This document shows, in pieces, positions 1 through 8,855 of a DNA stretch of 64,000 nucleotides (the stretch's first letter is position 1; each line of letters begins with the position of its first letter). The translations under genes and the position numbers were made by a program. The notes under the pieces are model-generated. The model saw only the letters and a list, made by a program, of their open reading frames with translations. It did no database searches and was not told the origin of the DNA. Source of the stretch: Planctomycetota bacterium (GTDB taxonomy: Bacteria > Planctomycetota > Phycisphaerae > Phycisphaerales > Phycisphaeraceae); contig CP066225.1 in assembly GCA_016350165.1 (NCBI GenBank), positions 4,402,001 through 4,466,000 of the forward strand, given 5' to 3'.

Positions 1-1
1 T

Positions 2-409
2 GAGCGGTATGGTTTTAATATTATTAAAGATTTGAATCACTACACTGCAGCATGGACCGATTGGAATATGCTGCTGGATAAACAGGGAGGACCGAACCAC
101 GTTGGTAATTTCTGCAGTGCGCCAATCATTGCTGATGTTAAAAAAGGCAAACTGTTGTACCAGAGTTCGTTTTACTATATTGGACATTTTTCACGGTTTA
201 TTGATGTCGGTGCGAAGCGAATTCTGTGTTCAACATGTCATAAGGATGTTCTTGCAACGGCTGCAGTGAACCCGAATGGTGATACTATAATTGTCGTAAT
301 GAATCAGACCGACGATATGCAATCAGTACGTGTTCGTGGTGTTAGTGATGAGGTTTTTGATTATCAGATGCCACGCCACTCAATAGTAAGTTTTGTGGTC
401 AAAGCTTAG
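2..409 (+). CDS. GH30-family glycosidase, C-terminal part (5' end outside window)
   Basis: Only the last ~135 residues are present; the frame is open to the first bases of the window, so the true start lies upstream. The visible part carries hallmarks of the end of a GH30 (glucosylceramidase-like) barrel and its side beta domain: WTDWN, then DKQGGPNHVGNF and YYIGHFSRFI, followed by a beta-rich tail ending in HSIVSFVV. GH30 enzymes hydrolyse beta-glucosidic, beta-xylosidic or related linkages. Both catalytic glutamates lie before this segment or at its edge and cannot be assessed, and the substrate cannot be told from this fragment. A strong hairpin terminator follows and separates it from the convergent araA. 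Confidence 0.85.
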   Translation, partial: ERYGFNIIKDLNHYTAAWTDWNMLLDKQGGPNHVGNFCSAPIIADVKKGKLLYQSSFYYIGHFSRFIDVGAKRILCSTCHKDVLATAAVNPNGDTIIVVMNQTDDMQSVRVRGVSDEVFDYQMPRHSIVSFVVKA

Positions 410-436
410 ATTTGTCGGATAGAAGTAGTATTTAGT

Positions 437-460
437 GGATAGGCTATGCCTATCCTTTTT
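437..460 (+). terminator. Intrinsic terminator after the GH30 gene
   Basis: A perfect 8-bp stem (GGATAGGC / GCCTATCC) with a 3-base loop is followed directly by TTTTT. It lies 27 bases after the GH30 stop codon. On the opposite strand there is no T-run, so it should serve the plus strand only. Confidence 0.85.
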
Positions 461-1961
461 ATTTGATTGATAAAGAATAGGCGAGATCATTCCAGCGAAT
501 CTGATTGTTAAAATCTTCAATGGTTGTTGATTTATCGATCATAAGCAATTCGAGATTTGCGATTTGAGCGAAGTCAATCAGATGCTCTTTGTTGAGTGCA
601 AATGAAAGGCAGGTGTGATGTGCTCCACCTGCGTAAATCCATGCTGTTGCACTTTGTTTTAGATTTGGTTGTGGATCCCAAAGTACACGAGCGACAGGAA
701 GTTTAGGTAGATCATGTGAAGGTTCAATTGAGGTAACATCATTGACAAGCATGCGGAATCGACCTCCTAAATCAATGATGGATGCGTTGATAGCTGGGCC
801 TGTGGTTGAGTTAAAGACTAAACGAACAGGATCTTCTTTGCCGCCAATACCGAGTGGATGAATTTCGCATGACGGTTTGTCGTTGGCGATAGAAGGGCAA
901 ATTTCAAGCATATGTGCGCCGAGAACAGAGGCTTTGTCTGGAGCAAAGTGATAAGTGTAATCTTCCATGAAGCTGGTACCACCTTGGAGATTGTGTGCCA
1001 TAACTTTCATTGTGCGTACGAGCGCGGCGTGTTTCCAATCGCCTTCGGCACCAAAGCCATAACCGTCGCTCATGAGTCGTTGTGTTGCTATACCTGGCAG
1101 TTGCTTCATGCCATGAAGATTCTCAAAAGTATTGGTGAATGCTTGAAAGTTTCCTTCGGTGAGAAATGAACGGAGCCCTAGTTCGATAGCTGCAGCATCA
1201 CGGAGAGATTGGTGTTGAACTGCATTGACTTTGAGTGAATCGGCAAGCGTGTAGAGTTCTGCGTACTCATTGCATAGATTTATGATTTGCTTGTCGGTGG
1301 CGCTTTGAATGTGTTGAACTAAATCACCTACGCCGTAGCCATTGACTGAGTAACCGAGATCTTGCTGTGCTTGAACTTTGTCACCTTCGGTAACAGCAAC
1401 TTCGCGCATATTGTCACCAATGCGAGCGATCTTCATGTTCTGGGAATCATGCCAGGCTGCTACCGACCGCATCCATGTATCGAGATCTTTATGAGTTTCA
1501 GGATTTTTCCAATGGCCAACAATGACTTTACGATTGATTTTTAGGCGTGCACAGATATGACCAAATTCACGACCACCATGTGCTGATTGATGGAGATTCA
1601 TATAGTCCATATCTATTGTTTGCCACGGTATTTCCTGATTGAATTGTGTGTGCAAATGTGCGAATGGTTTTATCAGTTTTTTAAGACCTGAGATCCACAT
1701 TTTACTTGGGCTAAAGGTGTGCATCCATGTTATAAGTCCAATGCAATTTTTGGTTTGATTCGCACTCGTACATAGAGAATCAATAGCAGCTGGATCTGTG
1801 AGCACAGGTTTTGTAACTATTTTTATTGGTATATCAGTTTCTGAATTCAGATAACTGGCTATTTGCTGAGAATTGATGCTAACTTGTTTTAGAACATCGT
1901 CACCATACAAATGTTGTGAGCCCGTGATAAACCAAATTTCATGATTAGAAAAATCAATCAT
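459..1961 (-). CDS. araA: L-arabinose isomerase
   Basis: 500 aa, the usual length for AraA (EC 5.3.1.4), which converts L-arabinose to L-ribulose in the cytoplasm using Mn2+. The N-terminus (EIWFITGSQHLYG) is diagnostic. The conserved EGDWKHAA, GTSFMEDYTYHF, HPLGIGGKEDPVRLVF and AGGAHHTC segments contain the glutamates and histidines that bind metal and catalyse the enediol shift. It is the last gene of an araB-araD-araA operon, 30 bases after araD. The order differs from the enteric araBAD order. The start ATG at 1961 is chosen because it places the family N-terminus correctly. Confidence 0.97.
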   Translation of the reverse strand: MIDFSNHEIWFITGSQHLYGDDVLKQVSINSQQIASYLNSETDIPIKIVTKPVLTDPAAIDSLCTSANQTKNCIGLITWMHTFSPSKMWISGLKKLIKPFAHLHTQFNQEIPWQTIDMDYMNLHQSAHGGREFGHICARLKINRKVIVGHWKNPETHKDLDTWMRSVAAWHDSQNMKIARIGDNMREVAVTEGDKVQAQQDLGYSVNGYGVGDLVQHIQSATDKQIINLCNEYAELYTLADSLKVNAVQHQSLRDAAAIELGLRSFLTEGNFQAFTNTFENLHGMKQLPGIATQRLMSDGYGFGAEGDWKHAALVRTMKVMAHNLQGGTSFMEDYTYHFAPDKASVLGAHMLEICPSIANDKPSCEIHPLGIGGKEDPVRLVFNSTTGPAINASIIDLGGRFRMLVNDVTSIEPSHDLPKLPVARVLWDPQPNLKQSATAWIYAGGAHHTCLSFALNKEHLIDFAQIANLELLMIDKSTTIEDFNNQIRWNDLAYSLSIK

Positions 1962-1991
1962 TGTTAAACCTGTCTATGGAGGTAGTAAAAG

Positions 1992-2681
1992 TTATTGTCC
2001 GTAGTATGCGTTTACGCCATGCTTGCGTTGGTAGTGTTTTTCTAGAACATAATTTTCAAGTAATGGCGATTGATTGTTAGTGAGCTGCTGGGATTGATAG
2101 GCCATTTGCGCGACAGCTTCGAGAGCTACTGCATTTTTAACAGCTGTTGTCGCACTGTCTCCCCATGTGAATGGAGCGTGGCCAGCTACAAGAACAGCAG
2201 GCATAGATAGAGCATCTAAATTCTCAAAGCATTCGACAATGACTTTGCCTGTATTAAGCTCGTAACCGATTTGGATTTCTTGTTCTGTGAGTGGACGCGT
2301 AATGGGTACTGAACCATTAAAGTGGTCAGCGTGAGTCGTGCCTAGACATGGAAGTGATATTCGAGCTTGAGCAAATGAGGTTGCATAAAGACTATGAGTG
2401 TGAGCAATGCCATTGATGTCGTGGAAATGCTGGTAGAGAATCCGATGCGTTTCTGTATCAGATGAAGGTTTGTATTCACCTTCAATGATGTTTCCAGAAA
2501 GATCAATGACGACCATTGCATCGGGAGTAAGTTGATCGTAGTTAACGCCACTGGGTTTGATGACAAATGCGTTACGATCGGGTGTGATTTCACTTACATT
2601 ACCCCAAGTTAGTATGACAAGGTTGTTGTCTACCAGTTGTTTATTCGCTAGATAAACATTCTGCTTGGTTTGTTCATACAT
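1992..2681 (-). CDS. araD: L-ribulose-5-phosphate 4-epimerase
   Basis: 229 aa class II aldolase/epimerase family protein (EC 5.1.3.4), converting L-ribulose 5-phosphate to D-xylulose 5-phosphate. Visible marks are LTWGNVSE and IKPSGVNYDQL near the N-terminus, the zinc-binding HTHSLYATSFAQA segment, GTTHADHF, and the C-terminal HGVNAYYGQ end typical of AraD. It overlaps the end of araB by 8 bases, which implies translational coupling, and is followed 30 bases later by araA. A fuculose-phosphate aldolase is a distant relative, but the araA/araB context and the HGVNAYYGQ end favour AraD. Confidence 0.96.
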   Translation of the reverse strand: MYEQTKQNVYLANKQLVDNNLVILTWGNVSEITPDRNAFVIKPSGVNYDQLTPDAMVVIDLSGNIIEGEYKPSSDTETHRILYQHFHDINGIAHTHSLYATSFAQARISLPCLGTTHADHFNGSVPITRPLTEQEIQIGYELNTGKVIVECFENLDALSMPAVLVAGHAPFTWGDSATTAVKNAVALEAVAQMAYQSQQLTNNQSPLLENYVLEKHYQRKHGVNAYYGQ

Positions 2682-4377
2682 GTGCTATCCCCTTGCTTTG
2701 TAGAGTAGTATTTCGTAACAAGATGAGTTTCTTCATGATGTGAGCTAAGTTGATAGCTTGATCTTGTATGCCAAACGAGTCGTGAAGATCGGAATATAAA
2801 GCATATAACTGATCATAAACGACTACATTTTCAGGTATAGGGGTGAAGATAATATCCTTTGTACCTGTCATGTTTAAGGATGCTTGTTCAACGTTGTCGT
2901 AAACGCCTCCAACTACTGATGCAAAAATTGCTGCACCTAATGCACAGGTTTGATCGGAGCGCGAAATCTTCATTGTTTTGTTACAAACATCAGCGTAGAT
3001 CTGCATTACTAGATGATTTTTCTCTGAGATGCCGCCGCAATTAATCACTTCGTTAACAGTGACGTTATATTCTTCCCAGCGTTCGATAATTTTGCGTGCA
3101 CCAAAAGCAGTAGCTTCAATCAACGCACGATATATTTCATGTGGCTTGGTATGAAGTGTTTGACCAATTAAAAGGCCAGTGAGCTGAGGATCGACGAGAA
3201 CTGTACGATTACCATTGTTCCAATCAAGTGCAAGCAGACCAGATTCGGCTGGTGAGAGTTCATTTGCAAGTAGCGTTAATTGTATATGGCAATCATCATT
3301 ACTGGTTTTAGAGGATATTATGTTGTTTACAAACCAATTGAAAATATCGCCAACTGCTGATTGTCCCGCTTCCATGCCATGATGGTTGGGAATGATTGAG
3401 TTGGGTACGATACCACACAAGCCGGGAATGTCGGGGGTATGATTGTTGAGATGGGTGACCATCATATCGCAAGTGCTTGTTCCCACGATTTTAACGAGTG
3501 TACCTTCTTTAATTCCTGCTCCCACTGCACCCATGTGAGCATCGAAAGCGCCAACTGTGACAGGTATATTGGTAGGCAAATTAACTTTTTTAGCTATATG
3601 TTCTGCTAAATTGCCCGCTTTTCTATCACTTGCTAAAGCATTTGTTTTATAGCGTTTTTTAATATTCACTAAATCAGGATCAAGGGAACTGAGAAATTCA
3701 TTGGAAGGTAGTCCTCCCCAATCAGAATGATAGATTGCTTTATGGCCAGCAGCACATATTGAACGCTGACAAAGATTTGGATTCATATTATCTGTTAAAA
3801 AAGCTGGGATAAAATCGCAGAGTTCTATCCAGGAATATGCCGCATCGAATACTTCCGGATCAATATTTTTGCAATGAAGAATTTTAGCCCAATACCATTC
3901 GGAACTGTATTTGCCACCACATTTGTCAAGATAACGGGTGTCAAATGTTTTAGCTTTCTGAGTAATTTCATCGGCTTCCGCATATGCAGTATGATCTTTC
4001 CAAAGCCATGCATGTGCATTGAGATTGTTTTTGAACTGCTCATACGTGGCTAACGGTTTACCAGTGCAGTCAACTGGGATGGGTGTTGAACCTGTTGAAT
4101 CAATACCTATGCCTACAACAAGGTTTGGAGAAAAATCAGGATTGCGCATAGCAAGTTCAATAGAACTGCTAACTGTGTGAAAGAAGCCTTGGATATAATC
4201 CTCTGGATTTTGCCTAGCAAGATCGGGTTTGCTTGGGTCGAGGAGGATTCCTTGCTCGCCGGAGGGGTAGGGGTAAATTGAAGTCGCAATCTCACGTCCA
4301 TCTTTTACATCTACTATTAACGCTCTCACGCTGTTAGTTCCGTAGTCGACGCCAATTGAATACGCTTTGTTTTTCAT
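2674..4377 (-). CDS. araB: Ribulokinase
   Basis: 567 aa FGGY-family carbohydrate kinase (EC 2.7.1.16), phosphorylating L-ribulose with ATP. The N-terminal ATP-binding start (SIGVDYGTNSVRALIVD), GIGIDSTGSTPIPVD, the substrate loop AFDAHMGAVGAG, GTSTCDMM and the C-terminal GGISEKNHLVMQIYADV and CALGAAIFASV match ribulokinases. It is the first gene of the arabinose operon and overlaps araD by 8 bases. The intergenic region towards the divergent regulator holds AraC/XylR-type half-sites and is the likely control point. Confidence 0.96.
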   Translation of the reverse strand: MKNKAYSIGVDYGTNSVRALIVDVKDGREIATSIYPYPSGEQGILLDPSKPDLARQNPEDYIQGFFHTVSSSIELAMRNPDFSPNLVVGIGIDSTGSTPIPVDCTGKPLATYEQFKNNLNAHAWLWKDHTAYAEADEITQKAKTFDTRYLDKCGGKYSSEWYWAKILHCKNIDPEVFDAAYSWIELCDFIPAFLTDNMNPNLCQRSICAAGHKAIYHSDWGGLPSNEFLSSLDPDLVNIKKRYKTNALASDRKAGNLAEHIAKKVNLPTNIPVTVGAFDAHMGAVGAGIKEGTLVKIVGTSTCDMMVTHLNNHTPDIPGLCGIVPNSIIPNHHGMEAGQSAVGDIFNWFVNNIISSKTSNDDCHIQLTLLANELSPAESGLLALDWNNGNRTVLVDPQLTGLLIGQTLHTKPHEIYRALIEATAFGARKIIERWEEYNVTVNEVINCGGISEKNHLVMQIYADVCNKTMKISRSDQTCALGAAIFASVVGGVYDNVEQASLNMTGTKDIIFTPIPENVVVYDQLYALYSDLHDSFGIQDQAINLAHIMKKLILLRNTTLQSKGIAHV

Positions 4378-4435
4378 GATTGTTTCTCTGCATTTGGATG
4401 CTTTCTATGATCATGAGAATATTTATCCTTTCGCT

Positions 4436-4477
4436 CAATTCTTAATTGCGTATATTAATGTTGATATTGCGCAATAT
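4436..4477. promoter_or_regulatory. Probable operator for arabinose regulator in the ara divergent region
   Basis: A perfect 14-bp palindrome, ATATTGCGCAATAT, occupies 4464-4477. A related half-site AATTGCG lies at 4444-4450, inside a small inverted repeat CAATT-CTT-AATTG (4436-4448). Repeated ATTGCG half-sites about one to two helical turns apart, between araB and a XylR-like regulator, fit AraC-family binding to direct repeats. Protein binding is inferred, not shown. Confidence 0.5.
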
Positions 4478-4559
4478 GAAAATGATACGATGTGCTACCG
4501 GTGTGGTATTAAGGACGTGATGCTGATCGAAGCCGTGTGAGAGTGAAAAGGTAGATTCG

Positions 4560-5780
4560 ATGGATTCAAAAATACATATACCGCGAGTGGGATTATTGAT
4601 TGAAACTGCCCGAGGGTATGGTCGCGATTTTTTACGTGGTGTTATGAGATATGAGAGGCAGTATGGTCCGTGGTGTTTTCATTTGACGCCGGGAGATTTT
4701 AAGCAGGCATTGCCATATATGAGTGATTGGAAATGGACTGGCTTAATTGCTCGTATTGGTGACGACCCAGAACTAGAAGATGCGATTGTGTCTGCTGGCA
4801 TACCTTGTGTGCTGCTAGATTTGTCACAAAGACAAAGAAAGCGTGGGCATGTATTATCGCGCTATGCTGAGGTTCATCCTGATGCTGAGCAGATTGGGAA
4901 GATTGCAAGTGAATATTTTCAAAATATGCAGTTGGTTCACTATGGATTCGTTGGTTTGCACAATCGTATATGGTCTACTGAAAGAAGAAAGTATTTTTCG
5001 CAATTCCTGAGAAAGTATAAAAAGAAGGTGAGTAGCTTCTATTTTGACGAGCAAGTTGCGAAGGTACTTGATCGGCGGAATCATCAGATTGGTGACGCTC
5101 TCGATGAACAGCAGTATCGGCTCGCTGAATGGTTGAAGGTTCTTGATAAGCCCATTGGCATCATGGCTTGTGATGATGTTGTTGGAAGATATGTTATTGA
5201 AGCATGTCATATTGCCGATTTAAATGTACCTGAAGATGTAGCTGTACTTGGTGTAGATGACGATCATTTTTTTTGTAATTTGTCGCATCCGTCTTTGTCG
5301 AGTATCGCTTTGAATGCAGAAAAGGGTGGTTATCAGGCTGCTCAATTGCTTGGTGAAATGATGCAGCAATGCAAACAAAAGAAACGTAGAATTGTTGTTG
5401 ATGCTGTGGGGGTAAAAACACGTCAATCTACAGATTTTATTGCTGTCGATGATCCATTGGTTCAGTTAGCGGTGAATGTTATCAACGAGAAATCCTCAGC
5501 GTATGTGACGATCGATGAGATTGCTTCAGATTGTGATGTGTCGCGACGTAATCTTGAGATGAGATTTCGTAATAGTTTAGGGAAGACTATTTTAGAGGTT
5601 ATGTCAGAACGGAAGTTGCGATATGCCATGGAATTGTTGCAGGAAAAGGATTGGTCAATATCAAGGATTGCGGAGGCAGTTGGGTATCAATCAGTGAGTT
5701 ACTTTACGCAAGTTTTCAAAAAGCGCATGAGAATTACGCCTTCAAATTACCGGCTAGAAACGAAGCGATTAGAGGGGTAA
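4560..5780 (+). CDS. XylR-like transcriptional regulator: sugar-binding domain plus AraC HTH
   Basis: 406 aa. Residues ~8-285 form a LacI/periplasmic-binding-protein-like sensor (LIETARGYGRDFLRGVMRY, then GIMACDDVVGRYVIEAC and AVLGVDDDHFFCNLSHPSLSSI). Residues ~300-400 form an AraC-type double helix-turn-helix (ISRIAEAVGYQSVSYFTQVFKKRMRITPSNYR). This is the XylR architecture, in which the sensor binds a pentose and the HTH pair binds direct repeats. It is divergent from araBDA, so L-arabinose-dependent control of that operon is the obvious role, by context. AAGGTAG lies 7 bases before the ATG. It has no signal peptide and acts in the cytoplasm. Confidence 0.9.
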   Translation: MDSKIHIPRVGLLIETARGYGRDFLRGVMRYERQYGPWCFHLTPGDFKQALPYMSDWKWTGLIARIGDDPELEDAIVSAGIPCVLLDLSQRQRKRGHVLSRYAEVHPDAEQIGKIASEYFQNMQLVHYGFVGLHNRIWSTERRKYFSQFLRKYKKKVSSFYFDEQVAKVLDRRNHQIGDALDEQQYRLAEWLKVLDKPIGIMACDDVVGRYVIEACHIADLNVPEDVAVLGVDDDHFFCNLSHPSLSSIALNAEKGGYQAAQLLGEMMQQCKQKKRRIVVDAVGVKTRQSTDFIAVDDPLVQLAVNVINEKSSAYVTIDEIASDCDVSRRNLEMRFRNSLGKTILEVMSERKLRYAMELLQEKDWSISRIAEAVGYQSVSYFTQVFKKRMRITPSNYRLETKRLEG

Positions 5781-5862
5781 TAGAAATACGAAATTGTTTC
5801 CGATGTAAGGAAATGTAAGATTGGTTTTTGCAATAAAAGATAAAATGATGCGTTAAGCATTA

Positions 5863-7467
5863 ATGCTGCAGCACAAACTTAGCCAATTCAGAATACTTGG
5901 GGAATTTAAATTCATATCATTGTTGGCTTTACACGTCTTTCTCTGTTTGGAAGTATTGGCAGGTTCTCCTTACACGAAGTGGGACAACGGAGCGGCTATT
6001 AATCGCATTGATGAAATTGTGCTTGAGAATTTAGCTCGTGAAGGTCTAAAGCAAGCTACTTTGAGTTCAGATGCTATATTTCTGAGACGGATCTATATTG
6101 ATCTGACCGGCATGATTCCACAGGCAAGTGAAGTGTGGGAATTTATCAATGATGAGCGGGTTGATAAACGTGAGCGTGTGATAGATGAATTGATGTCGCG
6201 AGATAGTTTTAATGACTATTGGGCTATGCGATGGTGTGATGTGCTAAGGGTGAAAGCAGAGTTTCCGATCAATTTATGGCCTAATGGGGTCCAAGCATAT
6301 TATCGTTGGATCCATGATTCGATTAAAAATAATAAAAGATATGATCAGTTTGTGCGTGAATTATTGACGACCAGTGGAAGTAATTTTCGTGATCCACCTG
6401 TGAACTTTTATCTTGCGATGCAAGGTAAAGATGCTTCTTCAATTGCGAGAAGTGTTGGTTTAACTTTCATGGGTATTCACCTTGAAAAATGGGATGAAGC
6501 GCAACGCGTAGAATTCGAAAAGTTTTTCAGCCGAGTATATTTTAAGGGGACTGCGGAGTGGAAAGAAACAGTTGTCATTAATGATCCAAGTGTTACAGAA
6601 GGAAAGCAAGGGCAGCTAATCGCTGTTTTACCCAATGGAGAAAAGGTCATTATTGAAGGGGGTGAGGACCCAAGATCTGCTTTTGCAGATTGGCTGATTA
6701 GTAATGAAAACGATTGGTTTGCAAGAGCTATAGTCAATCGTGTTTGGACATGGGTTTATGGTAAAGGCTTAACGCCCATTGCAGATGATATAAATATTCA
6801 TGATTTAGGACAACATGATAAATTAATGGATTATTTAGTTGAAGAGTTAGTGAAATCAGATTGGGATATCAAGCATTTGATTAAGCATATTTGTCTTTCA
6901 AGAACATACCAGCAATCATCGATTCCACAAAGTGATGATTCTGGAGGGGAGGATATGTTTGCTTTTTATCCAGTTAATAGACTAGATGCAGAAGTAATAT
7001 CTGATGTATTTGTGTATCTATTTGGCAAGCCTGAAAGTTACATGAGTATGGTGCCAGAACCATTTACATGGATACCTGAAGAGCATCGATCAGTTGAATT
7101 GCAAGATGGGAGTATATCAAGTCAGTTCCTCGAAATGTTTGGTAGGCCGTCACGAGATACAGGTTCTATGGACGAGCGTAATAATCAACCTACGCGAGCT
7201 CAAAAATTGCACCTTTTAAATTCGTCTAGTGTGCAAGGTCGAATTGCGAAAAGTCCACGTATTAAAGCATGGATTAAAGCTTCAAAAGGAAAACCAAACC
7301 GCTTAATTAATGCGATATATGTAAGCATTCTGTCGAGAAGACCCACGCCAACAGAAATAGTACGTGTTCAGTTATACCTTGGCGATAACAAGAAAAAATG
7401 GTCACAAAATGTAGTGGATATCGTTTGGGCATTAGTCAATACAAAAGAATTTTTATATAGACATTGA
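5863..7467 (+). CDS. DUF1549/DUF1553 planctomycete secreted protein
   Basis: 534 aa. After an N-terminal hydrophobic export segment (residues ~18-36) comes the DUF1549 signature (RIDEIVLENLAREG, then FLRRIYIDLTGMIPQ and FNDYWAMRWCDVLRV). The DUF1553 region (FARAIVNRVWTWVYGKGL, HDLGQHDKLMDYLVEELVKSDWDIKHLIKHICLSRTYQQSS) follows. No CxxCH haem motif is seen, so the cytochrome-like domain that often precedes DUF1549 is absent and the protein is shorter than many relatives. Such proteins are abundant in Planctomycetota and nearly always paired with DUF1501 genes; their biochemical role is unknown to me. It opens a four-gene operon. No clear ribosome-binding site precedes the ATG. Confidence 0.9.
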   Translation: MLQHKLSQFRILGEFKFISLLALHVFLCLEVLAGSPYTKWDNGAAINRIDEIVLENLAREGLKQATLSSDAIFLRRIYIDLTGMIPQASEVWEFINDERVDKRERVIDELMSRDSFNDYWAMRWCDVLRVKAEFPINLWPNGVQAYYRWIHDSIKNNKRYDQFVRELLTTSGSNFRDPPVNFYLAMQGKDASSIARSVGLTFMGIHLEKWDEAQRVEFEKFFSRVYFKGTAEWKETVVINDPSVTEGKQGQLIAVLPNGEKVIIEGGEDPRSAFADWLISNENDWFARAIVNRVWTWVYGKGLTPIADDINIHDLGQHDKLMDYLVEELVKSDWDIKHLIKHICLSRTYQQSSIPQSDDSGGEDMFAFYPVNRLDAEVISDVFVYLFGKPESYMSMVPEPFTWIPEEHRSVELQDGSISSQFLEMFGRPSRDTGSMDERNNQPTRAQKLHLLNSSSVQGRIAKSPRIKAWIKASKGKPNRLINAIYVSILSRRPTPTEIVRVQLYLGDNKKKWSQNVVDIVWALVNTKEFLYRH

Positions 7468-7504
7468 TGATGCGATTTTAAATACAATGTGAAGGTAAAA
7501 CATA

Positions 7505-8839
7505 ATGTCTAAAGGGAAGATCGAACGATTAAGTATAATGAGTCGCAGGCAAGCATTAAAACGAAGTATGCTTGGCTTGGGAACAGCAGGGGCTGTTCTA
7601 GCGGGTAAAAATGATGCAGTAGCTCAGTCTAAACAATTAAAAGCAAAGGCTAAATCAGTTATTCAGATTTGGATGTGGGGAGGTCCTTCACATATTGATA
7701 CGTTCGATCCAAAGCCACATGCAGGGTACGATTATTGTGGCCCTTTGAATGAAACAATCAGCACGAATGCTGATGGCGTGCAATTAAATGCATCTTTGCC
7801 AAATCTAGCAAAAGTAGCTGATAAATTTTCAATTATCCGAAGTATGACCCATGGCATTAATGCACACGAAACAGCTTCATATCGTGTGCAGACAGGGCAT
7901 ACTCCGGGGCGATTGGTCTATCCATGTGTTGGAGCTGTTACAAGCTTGTTTAAAGGTTATGACGCAGGGTATAAGGGCATCGTTCCTCCATATATTGTAT
8001 TAACACAGCCGCAAGGTCGATTCAGTGAAGCAGGTTTTTTAGGCTCGAAATATAAGCCTTTTGCAACAGGTGGTGATCCAAATACTGAAGTTTTCGCAGT
8101 TGAAGGTATTGTGGCGAAAGGTATTTCAGATGAACGTCAACATCAGCGAAGACAATTATTGCGTGAACTGGATACGCTTGATGATGTGATGAGTGGATGC
8201 GAAGAATTCAAACGCATGAATCAGTGCGAAGAGCAAGCATATGAATTGATGTTTGGTGATGCAAAGAAATTGTTTGATCTTCGCAATGAGAATAATGATA
8301 TTCGTGAACGTTATGGACGTAATACATTTGGTCAATCATGTTTGATGGCAAGAAGATTGGTTGAGCAAGGTGTTCCATATATTACGATTAATTACAAGGG
8401 TTGGGACTCTCATAAAATGCACTTCCAAAGCATGTCAAGAAAATTGCCAGAGTTAGATAAAGGCATGGCTGCGTTACTCGGAGATTTATCTGAACGTGGT
8501 TTGTTAGATAGCACAATTGTTTGGTGGGGTGGAGAATTTGGACGTAGTCCGAAAGTACTATGGGATGCTCCATGGAATGGTGGTCGATCACATTATGGAA
8601 AATGCTTTAGTGCTGTAGTAGCAGGAGGAGGTTTTCAAGGTGGTCATATTGTTGGTGCATCAGATGATAAAGCCCTAACTGTTGCTGATAGGCCGGTGTA
8701 TCCGGAGGATCTGATCGGTAGCATGTATGAGTTGTTGGGTATTGATCCAGATGGTGTATTGCCAAATCCAAAAGGGTTGGATCTGAAAGTGATGCCAGAG
8801 AATATAGACGGCATGGGGCGCTTGAGAGAGATTATGTAA
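7505..8839 (+). CDS. DUF1501 protein with Tat signal
   Basis: 444 aa. The N-terminus contains a twin-arginine export motif (SRRQALK) followed by a hydrophobic stretch and an alanine-rich end near residue 40, so folded export by Tat is expected. The mature part has the DUF1501 hallmarks: QIWMWGGPSHIDTFDPKP, SIIRSMTHGINAHETASY, QTGHTP and WWGGEFGRSP. DUF1501 is distantly related to alkaline phosphatases/sulfatases, and the conserved Asp/His residues suggest metal binding; this is family knowledge, not demonstrated here. It starts 37 bases after the DUF1549 gene and 16 bases before the PPC-domain gene, so the three are probably cotranscribed. Confidence 0.93.
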   Translation: MSKGKIERLSIMSRRQALKRSMLGLGTAGAVLAGKNDAVAQSKQLKAKAKSVIQIWMWGGPSHIDTFDPKPHAGYDYCGPLNETISTNADGVQLNASLPNLAKVADKFSIIRSMTHGINAHETASYRVQTGHTPGRLVYPCVGAVTSLFKGYDAGYKGIVPPYIVLTQPQGRFSEAGFLGSKYKPFATGGDPNTEVFAVEGIVAKGISDERQHQRRQLLRELDTLDDVMSGCEEFKRMNQCEEQAYELMFGDAKKLFDLRNENNDIRERYGRNTFGQSCLMARRLVEQGVPYITINYKGWDSHKMHFQSMSRKLPELDKGMAALLGDLSERGLLDSTIVWWGGEFGRSPKVLWDAPWNGGRSHYGKCFSAVVAGGGFQGGHIVGASDDKALTVADRPVYPEDLIGSMYELLGIDPDGVLPNPKGLDLKVMPENIDGMGRLREIM

Positions 8840-8855
8840 AATGAGGAAGTAAGCG

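Noticed and set aside
1144-1185. CGGAGCCCT-like match to half of the operator consensus
   Set aside because: It lies in araA coding sequence and has no opposite arm; similar half matches (near 2957, 14590 and 59143) were dismissed for the same reason.
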